NCBI RefSeq assembly: GCF_001552715.1
Contig: NZ_BCRS01000010.1
Span: 1 to 64,000 of the forward strand
Source of the DNA: Mycolicibacterium vaccae NBRC 14118 = CIP 105934
GTDB taxonomy: Bacteria; Actinomycetota; Actinomycetes; Mycobacteriales; Mycobacteriaceae
Direction: 5' to 3'
Length of the DNA: 64,000 nt
The notes under the pieces are model-generated. The model saw only the letters and a list, made by a program, of their open reading frames with translations, ran no database searches and had not been told where the DNA came from. Positions 56,052 through 64,000 of the stretch are shown here, one piece after another; the first letter of the stretch is position 1, and each line of letters begins with the position of its first letter. The position numbers and the translations under genes were made by a program.

Positions 56052-56837
56052 ATGAGCAGCCAACTCCGCCGCCTCGTCGTCACCGCCACCGCGGCGGCGG
56101 CCGTCCTCGCGACCCTGGCGCCCGGCGGCGCGGCACACGCCCAACCGGCCGAGGTGCGCAACGTCGTGCTGGTGCACGGCGCCTTCGCCGACGGGTCGGG
56201 CTGGCGCGGGGTCTACGACGAACTGACCACCCGCGGCTACCGGGTGACCATCGTCCAGAACCCGCTCACCTCGCTGGCCGACGATGTCGCCGCGACCAGA
56301 CGCGTGCTGGACCGCCAGGACGGCCCGACCCTGCTCGTCGGCCACTCCTGGGGCGGCACCGTCATCACCGAGGTCGGCGTGGACCCGAAGGTCGCCGGTC
56401 TGGTGTACGTGTCGGGCCTGGCGCCGGACGCCGGCGAGACCACCGGCCAGCAGTACGCCGACTACCCGGCGCCGCCCAACTTCGTCATCGAGACCCAGCC
56501 GGACGGCTTCGGGTTTCTGAACGCCGAGAAGTTCAAGGCCGGATTCGCCGCCGACACCAGCGACGAAGAGGCGGCATTCCTTCGTGATTCGCAGGTGCCC
56601 GTGCGGATGGCTGCCTTCGAGGAGACGCTCACCCAGGCGGCGTGGCGGACCAAGCCGAGCTGGGCGGTGATCGCCACACAGGACGAAGCCATCGATCCGA
56701 GGATGCTGCGCCAGACCGCCCAGCGCATCGGCGCCGAGATCACCGAGGTCGAGGCCAGCCACGTCTTGTTCCTCACCCATCCCCGCGCCGTCGCCGATGT
56801 GATCGACCGGGCCGCCAAGGAATCCGGTCAGCTCTGA
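56052..56837 (+). CDS. Exported alpha/beta-hydrolase (esterase/hydroxynitrile-lyase-like)
   Basis: The 261-aa precursor has a signal peptide (1-34, cleavage near AHA-QPA) and a compact hydrolase: VVLVHGAFADGSGWRGV gives the oxyanion loop, GHSWGGTV holds the nucleophile Ser, and the acid and His lie in DEAIDP and ASHVLFLTHP. The family includes salicylate-esterase/MES-like and hydroxynitrile-lyase-like enzymes. The ATG at 56052 follows GGAAGGACAAT. The gene has the shared 31-bp element in its promoter and is convergent with a P450 (10-bp overlap). Confidence 0.88.
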   Translation: MSSQLRRLVVTATAAAAVLATLAPGGAAHAQPAEVRNVVLVHGAFADGSGWRGVYDELTTRGYRVTIVQNPLTSLADDVAATRRVLDRQDGPTLLVGHSWGGTVITEVGVDPKVAGLVYVSGLAPDAGETTGQQYADYPAPPNFVIETQPDGFGFLNAEKFKAGFAADTSDEEAAFLRDSQVPVRMAAFEETLTQAAWRTKPSWAVIATQDEAIDPRMLRQTAQRIGAEITEVEASHVLFLTHPRAVADVIDRAAKESGQL

Positions 56838-58072
56838 CCGGCGGCGCCGACCGACGCGACTCGCTCGTCGGAGCGCGCGACTCTGCTCGCCGGCCCCACC
56901 CGGACCGGGAGCCGTTCCAGGCCCCGCATCAGCGTGCTCGGCCGATAGCGCATCGGCTCGGTCTCGACCAAGTCGATGGCCTCGAACCAGGACAGCAGCC
57001 GGTCGAACGCGATCTCTCCTTCCATCCGCGCCAGCGGAGCGCCGATGCAGTGGTGCACGCCGTGGCCGAACGCGAGGTGCCGGTTGACGGGCCGGAAGAT
57101 GTCGAAGCGGTTGGCTCTGGGGAACTGGGTCATGTCGCGGTTGGCCGACTGCAGTCCGATCAGCACCAGCTGACCGGCGGGTATCTCGACCTCACCCACC
57201 GTGACCGGTGCGCAGGTGAACCGGACGGTCGCGGTGTTCAGCGGACTTTCGAACCGCAGCACCTCATCCACCGCCGCGGGCAGCAACGACCGGTCTTGGC
57301 GCAGTGCCCGCATCTGCATCGGGTTGCGCAGCAGCGCGAGCATGCCGTTGCCGATCAGGTTCACCGTCGTCTCGTAGCCGGCCACGATCAGCAGGAACGC
57401 CGTGCCGAGCAGTTCCTTTTCGGTCAGCTGATCCCCGTTGTCACGCAGGTGGACCAGATGACCGAGCACGTCGTCGGCCGGTTGCTCGCGCTTGGCCGCC
57501 AGCATCCCGCGGAGCAGATGTGTCAATTCCCGCTGCGCGCAGGACAGCTCGTCGGCATCGGTGCTGGTGAAGATCGGCATGGCCAGCGAGGAGAACCGCT
57601 CATGCTCGGCGGGCGGCACACCGAGCAGTTCACCGATCACCCGGATCGGCAGCGGCTGCGCCAGTGACTGCATCAGATCCAGCTGACCGGGCGCCTTCTC
57701 GGCCATCGCGGCGAGCAGTTCGTCGGCGATCCCGACGATCGCGGGCCGCAGGCGCCGGACCGAATGTGCGGTGAACGCCGAGGTGACGAACCGGCGTAGC
57801 CGGGTGTGGTCGGGCGGATCGCGGAACAGCATGTTGTCCCCCAACACCGAGCCGATCGAGCCGTCCGTGCCTTCGGGGAACAGACCGCTGGCGATGCCGC
57901 CGTCCTTACGAAGTCGCGAGTCCGCCAGCAGATTCCGCGCGTCCGCGTACCGGGTGACCAGCCACACCCTCACCCCGCCCCACATCTCGACCTGGTGGGC
58001 CGGGCCCTGCCTGCGCAACATGTCATAGGTGGGGTGCGGATTCTGGATGAACGAAGCTCCCAGCTTCAACAT
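56828..58072 (-). CDS. Cytochrome P450, copy A of a duplicated module
   Basis: The 414-aa actinobacterial-type P450 has the I-helix motif VAGYETT (230-236), ExxR 270-273 and the heme loop FGHGVHHCIGAPLAR with Cys342. It closely resembles the P450 at 60151-61326 (same blocks: DNMLFRDPPDHTRLRRF, LAQPLPIRVIGELLGV, LRFESPLNTA). It lies 123 bp after an MmyB-type regulator gene on the same strand, and the other copy has the same arrangement. No ferredoxin gene is adjacent. Substrates are unknown; CYP105/107-like macrolide or lipid hydroxylation is the usual range. Confidence 0.92.
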   Translation of the reverse strand: MLKLGASFIQNPHPTYDMLRRQGPAHQVEMWGGVRVWLVTRYADARNLLADSRLRKDGGIASGLFPEGTDGSIGSVLGDNMLFRDPPDHTRLRRFVTSAFTAHSVRRLRPAIVGIADELLAAMAEKAPGQLDLMQSLAQPLPIRVIGELLGVPPAEHERFSSLAMPIFTSTDADELSCAQRELTHLLRGMLAAKREQPADDVLGHLVHLRDNGDQLTEKELLGTAFLLIVAGYETTVNLIGNGMLALLRNPMQMRALRQDRSLLPAAVDEVLRFESPLNTATVRFTCAPVTVGEVEIPAGQLVLIGLQSANRDMTQFPRANRFDIFRPVNRHLAFGHGVHHCIGAPLARMEGEIAFDRLLSWFEAIDLVETEPMRYRPSTLMRGLERLPVRVGPASRVARSDERVASVGAAGQS

Positions 58073-58195
58073 CGTTTTCTCGGTCCCGTCGTCGGTGTAG
58101 CGCCTGCGCCGATGGCTGTTGCGCTCCAGCGTGCCGACACCCCGCCGGGATACCCAGGCCGAATCTTTCCTGGTAAGCGGACAACCAGGAACGGG

Positions 58196-59011
58196 TCAGC
58201 ACACCTCGCTGAGCGCCAGCCGGCGAAGTGCGTGCTCTGACGGCGATCCCGGGTCGGCCCAGTAGGTGGACATGATGTGGTCGCTGCCCCGCAGGGTGAG
58301 AAGCTGAAAATGCAGATCGAGCGGACCGACCTCGGGGTGGTTGACCAGAAGCAGACCACCGCCGTGCTTGACGACGTCGTGGTTGACCCACAACTGATCA
58401 AAACGCGCACTGCAGGTGCGCAATTCGTCGATCATCGCGTCGAGCTCCCGGTTCTGCTGCTCTCCGGCGTAGTCGCGCAACCACCGGACCGCCCACGCCG
58501 TCATACTCTCCCAGTCGCGGTAGAACTCGCGCATCTGATCGTCGAGGAACAAGCGGCGCAACGGACTCTCACCGACCGCGAAGCTCGGCGACAGCGCCTG
58601 TGCGCACCGATTCGCCATCACCATGGTGGTGGTGACATCGTGGATGTGCGCGGGCGTGCCGGGCCAGCCGTCGATCAGAGCCTGCAGCGCAGGATTCAGC
58701 GGCTGTCTCCACTCCGCCGAACATTTCGAATGCAGAGGCTCCGACACCAGTTTTCGCAGATACACCGCCGCGTCCGGAGTCAGCCGCAAACCACGAGCAA
58801 TGGCATCGAGCACCTGGTCCGACGGCCGCTCCCGGCCCTGCTCGATGCGGTGGTAGTAGTCGGCGCTGATCCCCGCCAACTCGGCCACTTCCTCACGGCG
58901 GAGTCCGGCCACCCGTCGCCGGCCCCCGGCGCGCAGCCCGACGTCCTCGGGCTGGATCTTGTCACGATGGGCGCGCAAGAACTCCGCCAGCGTGTGGTTC
59001 TTCTTTGACAC
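58196..59011 (-). CDS. MmyB-type XRE regulator, copy A
   Basis: The 271-aa protein has an N-terminal helix-turn-helix with RRVAGLRREEVAELAGISAD (about 32-51) and DYYHRIEQGRERPS, then an MmyB-like ligand domain (about 110-265) with FYRDWESMTAWAVRWLRDYA. Such regulators bind acyl ligands and control neighbouring oxidoreductases. GTG at 59009-59011 is chosen because its paralogue at 61408-62244 starts with the same (V)SKKNH sequence. P450 copy A follows 123 bp downstream. Two TGACCAGCA repeats 21 bp apart lie just upstream. Confidence 0.9.
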   Translation of the reverse strand: MSKKNHTLAEFLRAHRDKIQPEDVGLRAGGRRRVAGLRREEVAELAGISADYYHRIEQGRERPSDQVLDAIARGLRLTPDAAVYLRKLVSEPLHSKCSAEWRQPLNPALQALIDGWPGTPAHIHDVTTTMVMANRCAQALSPSFAVGESPLRRLFLDDQMREFYRDWESMTAWAVRWLRDYAGEQQNRELDAMIDELRTCSARFDQLWVNHDVVKHGGGLLLVNHPEVGPLDLHFQLLTLRGSDHIMSTYWADPGSPSEHALRRLALSEVC

Positions 59012-59040
59012 GTCCCGATTGTATGACGGCGTCAACCCGG

Positions 59041-59070
59041 TGACCAGCAATAATATTCGCCTGACCAGCA
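59041..59070. promoter_or_regulatory. Direct repeat TGACCAGCA, two copies 21 bp apart
   Basis: TGACCAGCA is at 59041-59049 and 59062-59070, each followed by an ATATTC. The spacing is two helical turns, 30 bp upstream of the regulator start, so it may be the autoregulatory site of the MmyB-type protein. Confidence 0.45.
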
Positions 59071-59100
59071 TATTCCGGGGATCGCAGATGCGGTGCAACG

Positions 59101-59131
59101 TGACCATAGTTTCATGGCAGCCCTGGTTCGG
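59101..59131 (+). promoter_or_regulatory. 31-bp shared promoter element, copy 2
   Basis: It differs from copy 1 (55934-55964) at two bases. A further 15-16 nt on, both copies have a CATAxCTT hexamer-like segment that could be a -10. It lies 73 nt before the creatininase-family start and 89 nt from the divergent regulator start. Confidence 0.7.
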
Positions 59132-59204
59132 TCCTCTTCAGGGACATAGCTTTCAGCTGCGACCCCGCAGTGTCGACCGGTCGTAGAAGGGACATGCGCC
59201 GGCC

Positions 59205-59951
59205 ATGCCGAATTGGAGTGATCTGAGCCGAGACGAGGTGGCCGACGCCGCACGCTCGGGCGCCGTGGCGGTTCTGCCGATGGGCGCGATCGAACAGCAC
59301 GGGTCCCATCTGCCCACGGGCACGGACACCCTTCTCGCCACTGCCGCGGTCGAAGCCGCGGTCGCCCGCACCGGCAACGTCGGACTGCCCGCCTTGGCAT
59401 ATGGATGTTCCCTCGGACACACGGCCCATTGGCCGGGAACGCTGTCGTTGTCCGTCTCGACCCTGACCGCGCTCGTCCTCGATATCGGACGTTGGGTCTT
59501 CACGTCGGGCTTCCGCAAGATGGTGGTGATCAACGCCCACGCCACCAACGGCCCGCCCACGAAGAGTGCGCTGCTCACCCTCCGTCACGAAATTCCGTCA
59601 CTGCACACACGTTTCGCCTCGCTGTACGACATCACACCGCAGGCTCGCGCAGGATACTTCGGCGATGCCGATGACCCGCATGCCAACGCAGCCGAGACGT
59701 CGATGCTGCTGCACCTCGACGCCGGCCTGGTGTTTCTCGACCGGGCCGTCGACGAGGAAGACCGCACCTCCACCCGCGTGTTGACCTACGCGATGCCGGA
59801 CGTCACCCGTAGCGGAGTGGTGGGCTACCCCACCACGGCCACCGCGGAGTCGGGCGCAAGGCTTTTCGACGCAATCGTCGACGGCGTCGCCGAGCTGCTG
59901 TGCCGGGCACGCGAGGAATCCGAACCCATGCCGAAGTGCGACCGAGCATGA
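59205..59951 (+). CDS. Creatininase-family amidohydrolase
   Basis: The 248-aa metal-dependent hydrolase has the family motifs VLPMGAIEQHGSHLPTGTDT with Glu30, His32 and Asp41, VINAHATNGPP with His112, and DPHANAAETSMLL with Glu164. These are the ligands of the binuclear metal site. Relatives open creatinine, cleave formamide-type or peptide bonds (MftE in mycofactocin). Here it stands alone between two MmyB/P450 modules, with its promoter carrying the shared 31-bp element, so its substrate may relate to theirs (inference). The ATG at 59205 follows a GAAGGG site 12 nt upstream. Confidence 0.88.
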   Translation: MPNWSDLSRDEVADAARSGAVAVLPMGAIEQHGSHLPTGTDTLLATAAVEAAVARTGNVGLPALAYGCSLGHTAHWPGTLSLSVSTLTALVLDIGRWVFTSGFRKMVVINAHATNGPPTKSALLTLRHEIPSLHTRFASLYDITPQARAGYFGDADDPHANAAETSMLLHLDAGLVFLDRAVDEEDRTSTRVLTYAMPDVTRSGVVGYPTTATAESGARLFDAIVDGVAELLCRAREESEPMPKCDRA

Positions 59952-60025
59952 ACGCTTCCGGGCGCGCACGATCGTGGTGACAACTCTGCCTGGATGGGCT
60001 CACCCGCGGCAGTGACGATGTGTCC

Positions 60026-60139
60026 ATGCATTCGAATCACGACCGCGCTGCCGATTTCTACAGAGGCACAGTTGTTTCCGTCGTTCGCACGGCGATCCTG
60101 GCGGTCGCGCTGCTCGTTGTCGTGACGGAGCTGTTCTGA
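60026..60139 (+). CDS. Possible small membrane protein (37 aa)
   Basis: The short frame encodes a polar N-terminus (MHSNHDRAADFYRGT) and one hydrophobic segment (about 16-36), like single-helix membrane miniproteins. A GTG two codons earlier is an alternative start. It ends 11 bp before the stop of the convergent P450 copy B. There is no clear ribosome site, and it could be chance; the intact helix between annotated genes is the only support. Confidence 0.38.
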   Translation: MHSNHDRAADFYRGTVVSVVRTAILAVALLVVVTELF

Positions 60140-60150
60140 CGCGAGAACCT

Positions 60151-61326
60151 TCACTCGAACTGGACGGGCAGCCGGTGCAGTCCCCTCAGCAACATGCTCC
60201 GCCGGTATTGCAGGGGTTCGGACCCGGCCAGTTCGATGTGGTCGAAACGGGACAGTAGTCCGTCGAAGGCGACCTCGGCTTGCATCCGGGCCAGTGGTGC
60301 TCCGAGGCAGTAGTGCACCCCGTGACCGAAGGCGAGGTGACGGTTGCCGGCGCGGAACACGTCGAACCGGTTCGCCCCGGCGAACTGCGCCACGTCACGG
60401 TTGGCCGATTGCAGCGCGATCAACACGAGTTCACCGGCTGGAATCGTCACCCCACCCACCTCGACCGGTGCGCTGGTGAAACGGACACTCGCGGTGTTCA
60501 AGGGACTTTCGAACCGCAATGCCTCCTCGATCACCGCGGGCAGCAGTGATCTGTCGGCGCGCAGGGCGTGCAACTGCGCCTGGTGGGTCAGCAGCGCCAG
60601 CACTCCGTTGCCGATCAGGTTCGCAGTCGTCTCGTAACCGGCGACGATCAACAGCAACGCGGTACCCATCAGTTCTCTGTCGCAGAGCTGATCCCCGCTC
60701 TCCCGATGGTGAATGAGTCCGCTGAACACGTCGTCGGCCGGTCGGTAACGTTTGACTGCCAGCATCGTACGCAACAGGTGCACCAGTTCACTTTGCGCAC
60801 TGGCCAACTGGTCGGCATCGATGTTGTGGAAGACGCCAACGACGAGCGAGCAGAACCGGTCCCGCTCGTCCAGCGGCACCCCCAGCAGTTCGCCGATCAC
60901 CCGGATCGGCAGCGGCTGGGCCAGAGCCTGCATCAGGTCCACCGGCCCGGGCGCCGAAGCGGCCATCGTGGAAAGCAGTTCGTCGGCGATCGCGACGGCG
61001 GTGGACCGCAACTTCGGGATCGAGTAGGCGGTGAGGGCCGCGGTGAGGAAACGTCGCAGCCTGGTGTGGTCTGGCGGATCCCGGAACAGCATGTTGTCGG
61101 CCAACGCGGGATCGGTCGGTCCGTCGGTGGCAGACAGGCAGAGCGTGCCGGTGCCGTCCTTACGGAGTCGCGGATCGGCGAGCAGGGTTTTGGCCTCCGC
61201 ATACCGCGTGATCAACCATACCCGCACGTCGTCCGACATCTCGATCTGATGCGCGGCGCCTTGTCGCCGAAGCAGATCGTAAGCCGGGTGAGGATTTTGA
61301 ATGAACGAACTCCCCAGCCTCAGCAC
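60151..61326 (-). CDS. Cytochrome P450, copy B of a duplicated module
   Basis: The 391-aa P450 has VAGYETT (228-234), ExxR 268-271 and the heme loop FGHGVHYCLGAPLAR with Cys340. It aligns with copy A along the whole length and begins with the same SFIQNPHPxYDxLRRQG block; differences cluster at residues 58-78 and 153-175, regions expected to shape the substrate pocket. It follows the copy B regulator by 81 bp. So the two modules have probably diverged in substrate range after duplication. Confidence 0.92.
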   Translation of the reverse strand: MLRLGSSFIQNPHPAYDLLRRQGAAHQIEMSDDVRVWLITRYAEAKTLLADPRLRKDGTGTLCLSATDGPTDPALADNMLFRDPPDHTRLRRFLTAALTAYSIPKLRSTAVAIADELLSTMAASAPGPVDLMQALAQPLPIRVIGELLGVPLDERDRFCSLVVGVFHNIDADQLASAQSELVHLLRTMLAVKRYRPADDVFSGLIHHRESGDQLCDRELMGTALLLIVAGYETTANLIGNGVLALLTHQAQLHALRADRSLLPAVIEEALRFESPLNTASVRFTSAPVEVGGVTIPAGELVLIALQSANRDVAQFAGANRFDVFRAGNRHLAFGHGVHYCLGAPLARMQAEVAFDGLLSRFDHIELAGSEPLQYRRSMLLRGLHRLPVQFE

Positions 61327-61407
61327 TGTCCTGCGGTCCCGCCCCGGATCGAACGCATGCGCTTCACAGTGACGGCGTCGCAGGGCGATACCCAGTCTGA
61401 ACTTCTC

Positions 61408-62244
61408 CTAGTAGTCTTCCGGCCCCGATCGGGAACCACAGACCTCTGCCAGCCGGCGCAGCGCGTGGTCGGATGGGGACTGCGGGTCCGCCCAGTACGT
61501 CACCATCGTGTATTCGGTGCCGCGCAGGCCCAGATGCTGAAAGTGCAGATCGAGCGGCCCCACCAACGGGTGATCGATCTGCAGGAGACCGCGGCTGTGC
61601 GCGCGGACGTCGTAGGTGGCCCACAGGGAGTCGAAGCGTGCACTCCGGCTGCGCAAGTCGTCGATCAGCGCGTGAAGCTTCGGATCCGGGTGGTGTCCGA
61701 CGAAGTCGCGCAGCCACCGGACCGCCCATGCGGTCAATCCGTCCCAGTCACGGTAGAACTCGCGCATCTGCGCGTCGAGAAAGAGGCTGCGCAACGGGTT
61801 GCCCCCGGTCGCGAAGCTCGGAGACAACGCCGCCGCGTGCGGGTTCGCCATCACCACGGTGACGCCGACGTCATGAATGTGTGTGGGTGAGACAGGCCAG
61901 CCGTCGATGAGGATCTGCAGTGCCGGGTTCAACGCCTGCTGCGACGTCGCGAGGTTCTGTCGCGGAAGGTGATTCGCCACCACGTTTCTCAGGTACCGGG
62001 TCGCGTCCGGGCTCAGCCGCAACGTCCGCGCGATTGCGTCGAGCACCTGATCTGACGGGCGTTCCCGCCCTTGTTCGATCCGGTGGTAATAGTCGGTGCT
62101 GATACCGGCCAAGCCGGCCACCTCTTCGCGTCGAAGGCCGGCGACGCGACGACGAGCACCGGCTGGCAGCCCGACATCGGCGGGCTGAATCTTGCTCCGG
62201 TGGGTGCGCAAGAACTCCGCGAGCGGATGGTTCTTCTTGGACAC
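61408..62244 (-). CDS. MmyB-type XRE regulator, copy B
   Basis: The 278-aa regulator starts with a GTG (62242-62244) and MSKKNHPLAEFLRTHRSKIQ, nearly the same as copy A. The helix-turn-helix GLRREEVAGLAGISTDYYHR and the ligand-domain segment FYRDWDGLTAWAVRWLRDFV are shared; the ligand domain differs most near residues 95-115. P450 copy B follows 81 bp downstream in the same direction. Regulation of that P450 and of itself is the simplest reading. The TGACCAGCA repeats of copy A are not seen here. Confidence 0.9.
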   Translation of the reverse strand: MSKKNHPLAEFLRTHRSKIQPADVGLPAGARRRVAGLRREEVAGLAGISTDYYHRIEQGRERPSDQVLDAIARTLRLSPDATRYLRNVVANHLPRQNLATSQQALNPALQILIDGWPVSPTHIHDVGVTVVMANPHAAALSPSFATGGNPLRSLFLDAQMREFYRDWDGLTAWAVRWLRDFVGHHPDPKLHALIDDLRSRSARFDSLWATYDVRAHSRGLLQIDHPLVGPLDLHFQHLGLRGTEYTMVTYWADPQSPSDHALRRLAEVCGSRSGPEDY

Positions 62245-62494
62245 CGTGCCAGTGTATCTACGCCCGGTACCCCTTGGCTACAAACAGATTCACCTGATGA
62301 GGGACAAAATTCTCCGCTCGCGCAGGGTGGTAGTCGACTTCCTAGGCAAAGCTCTGCCTTCTCCCCGCAATGCGGTGGGCGGTTCACTGTGTTAACGCGG
62401 TCCGCTCCGGCCAGGCCGCTTGGCCGCACCCCTATCCGGTTCCCGGCCCGACCAATTCACCCCATCCGGAGCACATCACACTGAAGGACTGGCC

Positions 62495-62533
62495 ATGGAC
62501 CACCATCACCACTCGTCGACGGTGACGAGATGA
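62495..62533 (+). CDS. 12-aa His-rich leader peptide
   Basis: The frame MDHHHHSSTVTR begins 5 nt after GAAGGACT-type sequence and its stop overlaps the next start in ATGA. Four consecutive His codons before a coupled gene resemble an attenuation leader, or simply aid coupling. The region 62245-62494 before it holds no gene; it is the divergent promoter of regulator copy B and this unit. Confidence 0.4.
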   Translation: MDHHHHSSTVTR

Positions 62534-63657
62534 AACGTCACGTCTGCGCCACGCTCCTGGCCGCATCCGTCGCGGTCGCCGGCTGCACCTCGCCGCACAG
62601 AACCCCGGCCGCCGTCACTTATCTGGGTCAGGCAGAGATTCCGCACCTGTCGACCGTCGACGGCTCGGTGATCGGCGGCCTGTCCGGCATCAGTTACGAC
62701 CCGGGCCGCGATGTGTACTACCTGGTCACCGACGACCAGTCGGGTAACGGGCCGACCCGCTTCTATGTTTCCCGAATCAAATTGCAGAACAACGGCGTTC
62801 AATCAGTCGAGTTCCTCGAGTCGCGCCGGCTGCTTCCTCAACACCGGACTGAGTTCCGTGCGTCGTCGATCACCGACACCCGCGCCGTGATGACGCCACC
62901 GGACCCCGAAGGCATCGCCGTCGACAGCCGACGGCAACGGATCTACTGGTCCAGCGAGGGATCACGACTGGTCGACGAGCCGAATTCCACTGTCCTACAG
63001 GATCCGTCGGTGCGCATCGTCGATTTCGACGGGCGTGGGATCGGCGAATTCACCATGCCGGACAACCTGCTCATGTCCGCCGTCGACCGAGGGCCGCGTC
63101 AGAACCTCTCGCTGGAGGGCCTGACGCTGACGCCCAGCGGCGACTCGTTGTTCACCGCGATGGAGGGCCCGCTGTTCCAGGACGGTCCACGGCCGACGCC
63201 GTTGCGCGGCGCCCTGACCCGGATCACCCGGTTCGATCCCGACACCCTCGAGCCCACCGCGCAGTACACCTATGCACTGGACCCGACCACTTCGGGAAGC
63301 GGCGGCGACAACGGGCTGTCCGATCTCGTGGCGCTGGACGACTCCAGTTTCCTGACACTCGAGCGGGGGCGCGGCTCGCGCACCTCCGCGCGGATCTACC
63401 ACACCGAGATCGGCGACGCGCAGGACGTCATGGGGGTGCCCGAGCTCGACGGCCGACCGGTGTCATCGATGACCAAGACCCTGCTCGTCGATCTCGCCAC
63501 CACCCCGGATTTGAAGCGGGTGGCCAACCTCGAGGGAATCACCCTCGGACCGCCACTTCCCGACGGCCGTCTCTCGGTCGTGGCCGTCAGTGATGACGAC
63601 TTCTCCGCCGACCACGTCACCCAGGTGCTGGCATTCGCGATCGGAACAGCGACGTGA
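62530..63657 (+). CDS. Lipoprotein with esterase-like phytase domain
   Basis: The 375-aa precursor has a lipoprotein signal with lipobox VAGC (Cys19), so it should be anchored on the outside of the membrane. The rest reads as a phytase-like beta-propeller (the 'esterase-like activity of phytase' family): GGLSGISYDPGRDVYYLVTD, PPDPEGIAVDSRRQRIYWSSE, SLEGLTLTPSGDSLFTAMEG and NLEGITLGP are successive blades with the conserved xGxSG/PEG motifs. Phosphatase activity is plausible but not proven for this family. It is coupled to the His-rich leader and followed 35 bp later by the next gene on the same strand. Confidence 0.85.
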   Translation: MKRHVCATLLAASVAVAGCTSPHRTPAAVTYLGQAEIPHLSTVDGSVIGGLSGISYDPGRDVYYLVTDDQSGNGPTRFYVSRIKLQNNGVQSVEFLESRRLLPQHRTEFRASSITDTRAVMTPPDPEGIAVDSRRQRIYWSSEGSRLVDEPNSTVLQDPSVRIVDFDGRGIGEFTMPDNLLMSAVDRGPRQNLSLEGLTLTPSGDSLFTAMEGPLFQDGPRPTPLRGALTRITRFDPDTLEPTAQYTYALDPTTSGSGGDNGLSDLVALDDSSFLTLERGRGSRTSARIYHTEIGDAQDVMGVPELDGRPVSSMTKTLLVDLATTPDLKRVANLEGITLGPPLPDGRLSVVAVSDDDFSADHVTQVLAFAIGTAT

Positions 63658-63692
63658 GCCCGCTCCCAGAGCCTTTCAGGAAAGGAACAATC

Positions 63693-64000
63693 ATGCTCGA
63701 CACCCCCTTCACCCTCCGAGAGGCCGGTCCCGGCTCGTTGACCGCGCGCATCGCGGCACGGACATTCGCCGGTCGGCTGGATCAACAGCTTGCCCTGGGC
63801 TTCACCGGCAAACCGGGCACGCCGCTGGCCGCCCACGCGCGGCGCCTGGAATCCCCGCGGGAACGGCGCAGCATCGCGTGCTCGTTCGAGCGGACGGTCG
63901 CCGACGCCCATGACGGGAGCGCGTGGCGCACCGGGCGAATCCCTCTGCACCGAAACAGCATCCGCACGGCGCAGGACACCGTTCAGGTGATCATCGATCG
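63693..64000 (+). CDS. Unknown protein, partial (3' end outside window)
   Basis: The frame opens at an ATG with AGGAAAGGA upstream and runs 102 codons to the window edge. It begins MLDTPFTLREAGPGSLTARI and contains RTFAGRLDQQLALGF and LESPRERRSIACSFERTV. It has no signal peptide. I do not recognise a family. It follows the phytase-like lipoprotein gene by 35 bp and is probably on the same transcript. Confidence 0.6.
   Translation, partial: MLDTPFTLREAGPGSLTARIAARTFAGRLDQQLALGFTGKPGTPLAAHARRLESPRERRSIACSFERTVADAHDGSAWRTGRIPLHRNSIRTAQDTVQVIID

Overview
The window looks like the chromosome of a rapidly growing mycobacterium (Mycolicibacterium type). The DNA is GC-rich throughout. The gene order follows the Mycobacterium tuberculosis Rv3286c-Rv3308 backbone as I recall it: sigF, rsbW, usfY, an Rv3289c-like membrane gene, lat, lrp, pcd, then lhr, nei2, then an Rv3300c-like pseudouridine synthase, glpD2, lpdA, an Rv3304-like gene, amiA1, amiB1, deoD and pmmB. 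MmpL, hemophore-like, DesA3-like and MmyB-type regulator genes fit the same assignment. No rRNA, tRNA, CRISPR array or insertion sequence was seen.

Layout. 0-4.5 kb is the SigF stress locus: a STAS gene convergent with sigF, rsbW-sigF overlapping by 4 nt, a CsbD-like gene, usfY and an Rv3289c-like gene, with two GTTT-N16-GGGAA promoter candidates. 4.5-9 kb holds the lysine-to-aminoadipate genes lat, lrp and pcd, plus an SDR. 9-17.4 kb carries a BM3-like P450 with a divergent TetR, two tandem hemophore-like genes, a three-gene DyP-peroxidase cluster and a MalT/LuxR regulator. 17.5-22.8 kb is the DNA-repair pair lhr-nei2.

23-28.5 kb is an accessory catabolic operon of four genes, each overlapping the next by 4 nt. 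They encode a GntR regulator fused in frame to an amidase, an orphan PxpA, an NCS1 permease and a formamidase-like enzyme. 28.7-35 kb has a secreted MTB12-like protein, a DUF5995 gene with a small coupled ORF in front, a desaturase-reductase pair with a divergent TetR, an enoyl-CoA hydratase and an SDR. A recurrent hairpin repeat sits between these genes. 35-40 kb returns to the backbone.

40-46 kb is an insertion carrying two TetR regulators, two SDRs and an MmpL transporter, with clear palindromic operators. 46-52.5 kb is amiA1/amiB1, deoD, an AbrB-family permease with a divergent MarR, and pmmB. 52.5-64 kb is accessory: a PucR regulator with a glutamine-synthetase-like enzyme, a secreted hydrolase, two paralogous MmyB-regulator/P450 modules flanking a creatininase-family gene, and a phytase-like lipoprotein behind a His-rich leader. 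A 31-bp element (29/31 identical) occurs in two divergent promoter regions here.

The best candidates for undescribed biology are the GntR-amidase operon, the duplicated MmyB/P450 region with its shared promoter element, and the DyP three-gene cluster. All names come from motifs and remembered synteny; no database search was possible.
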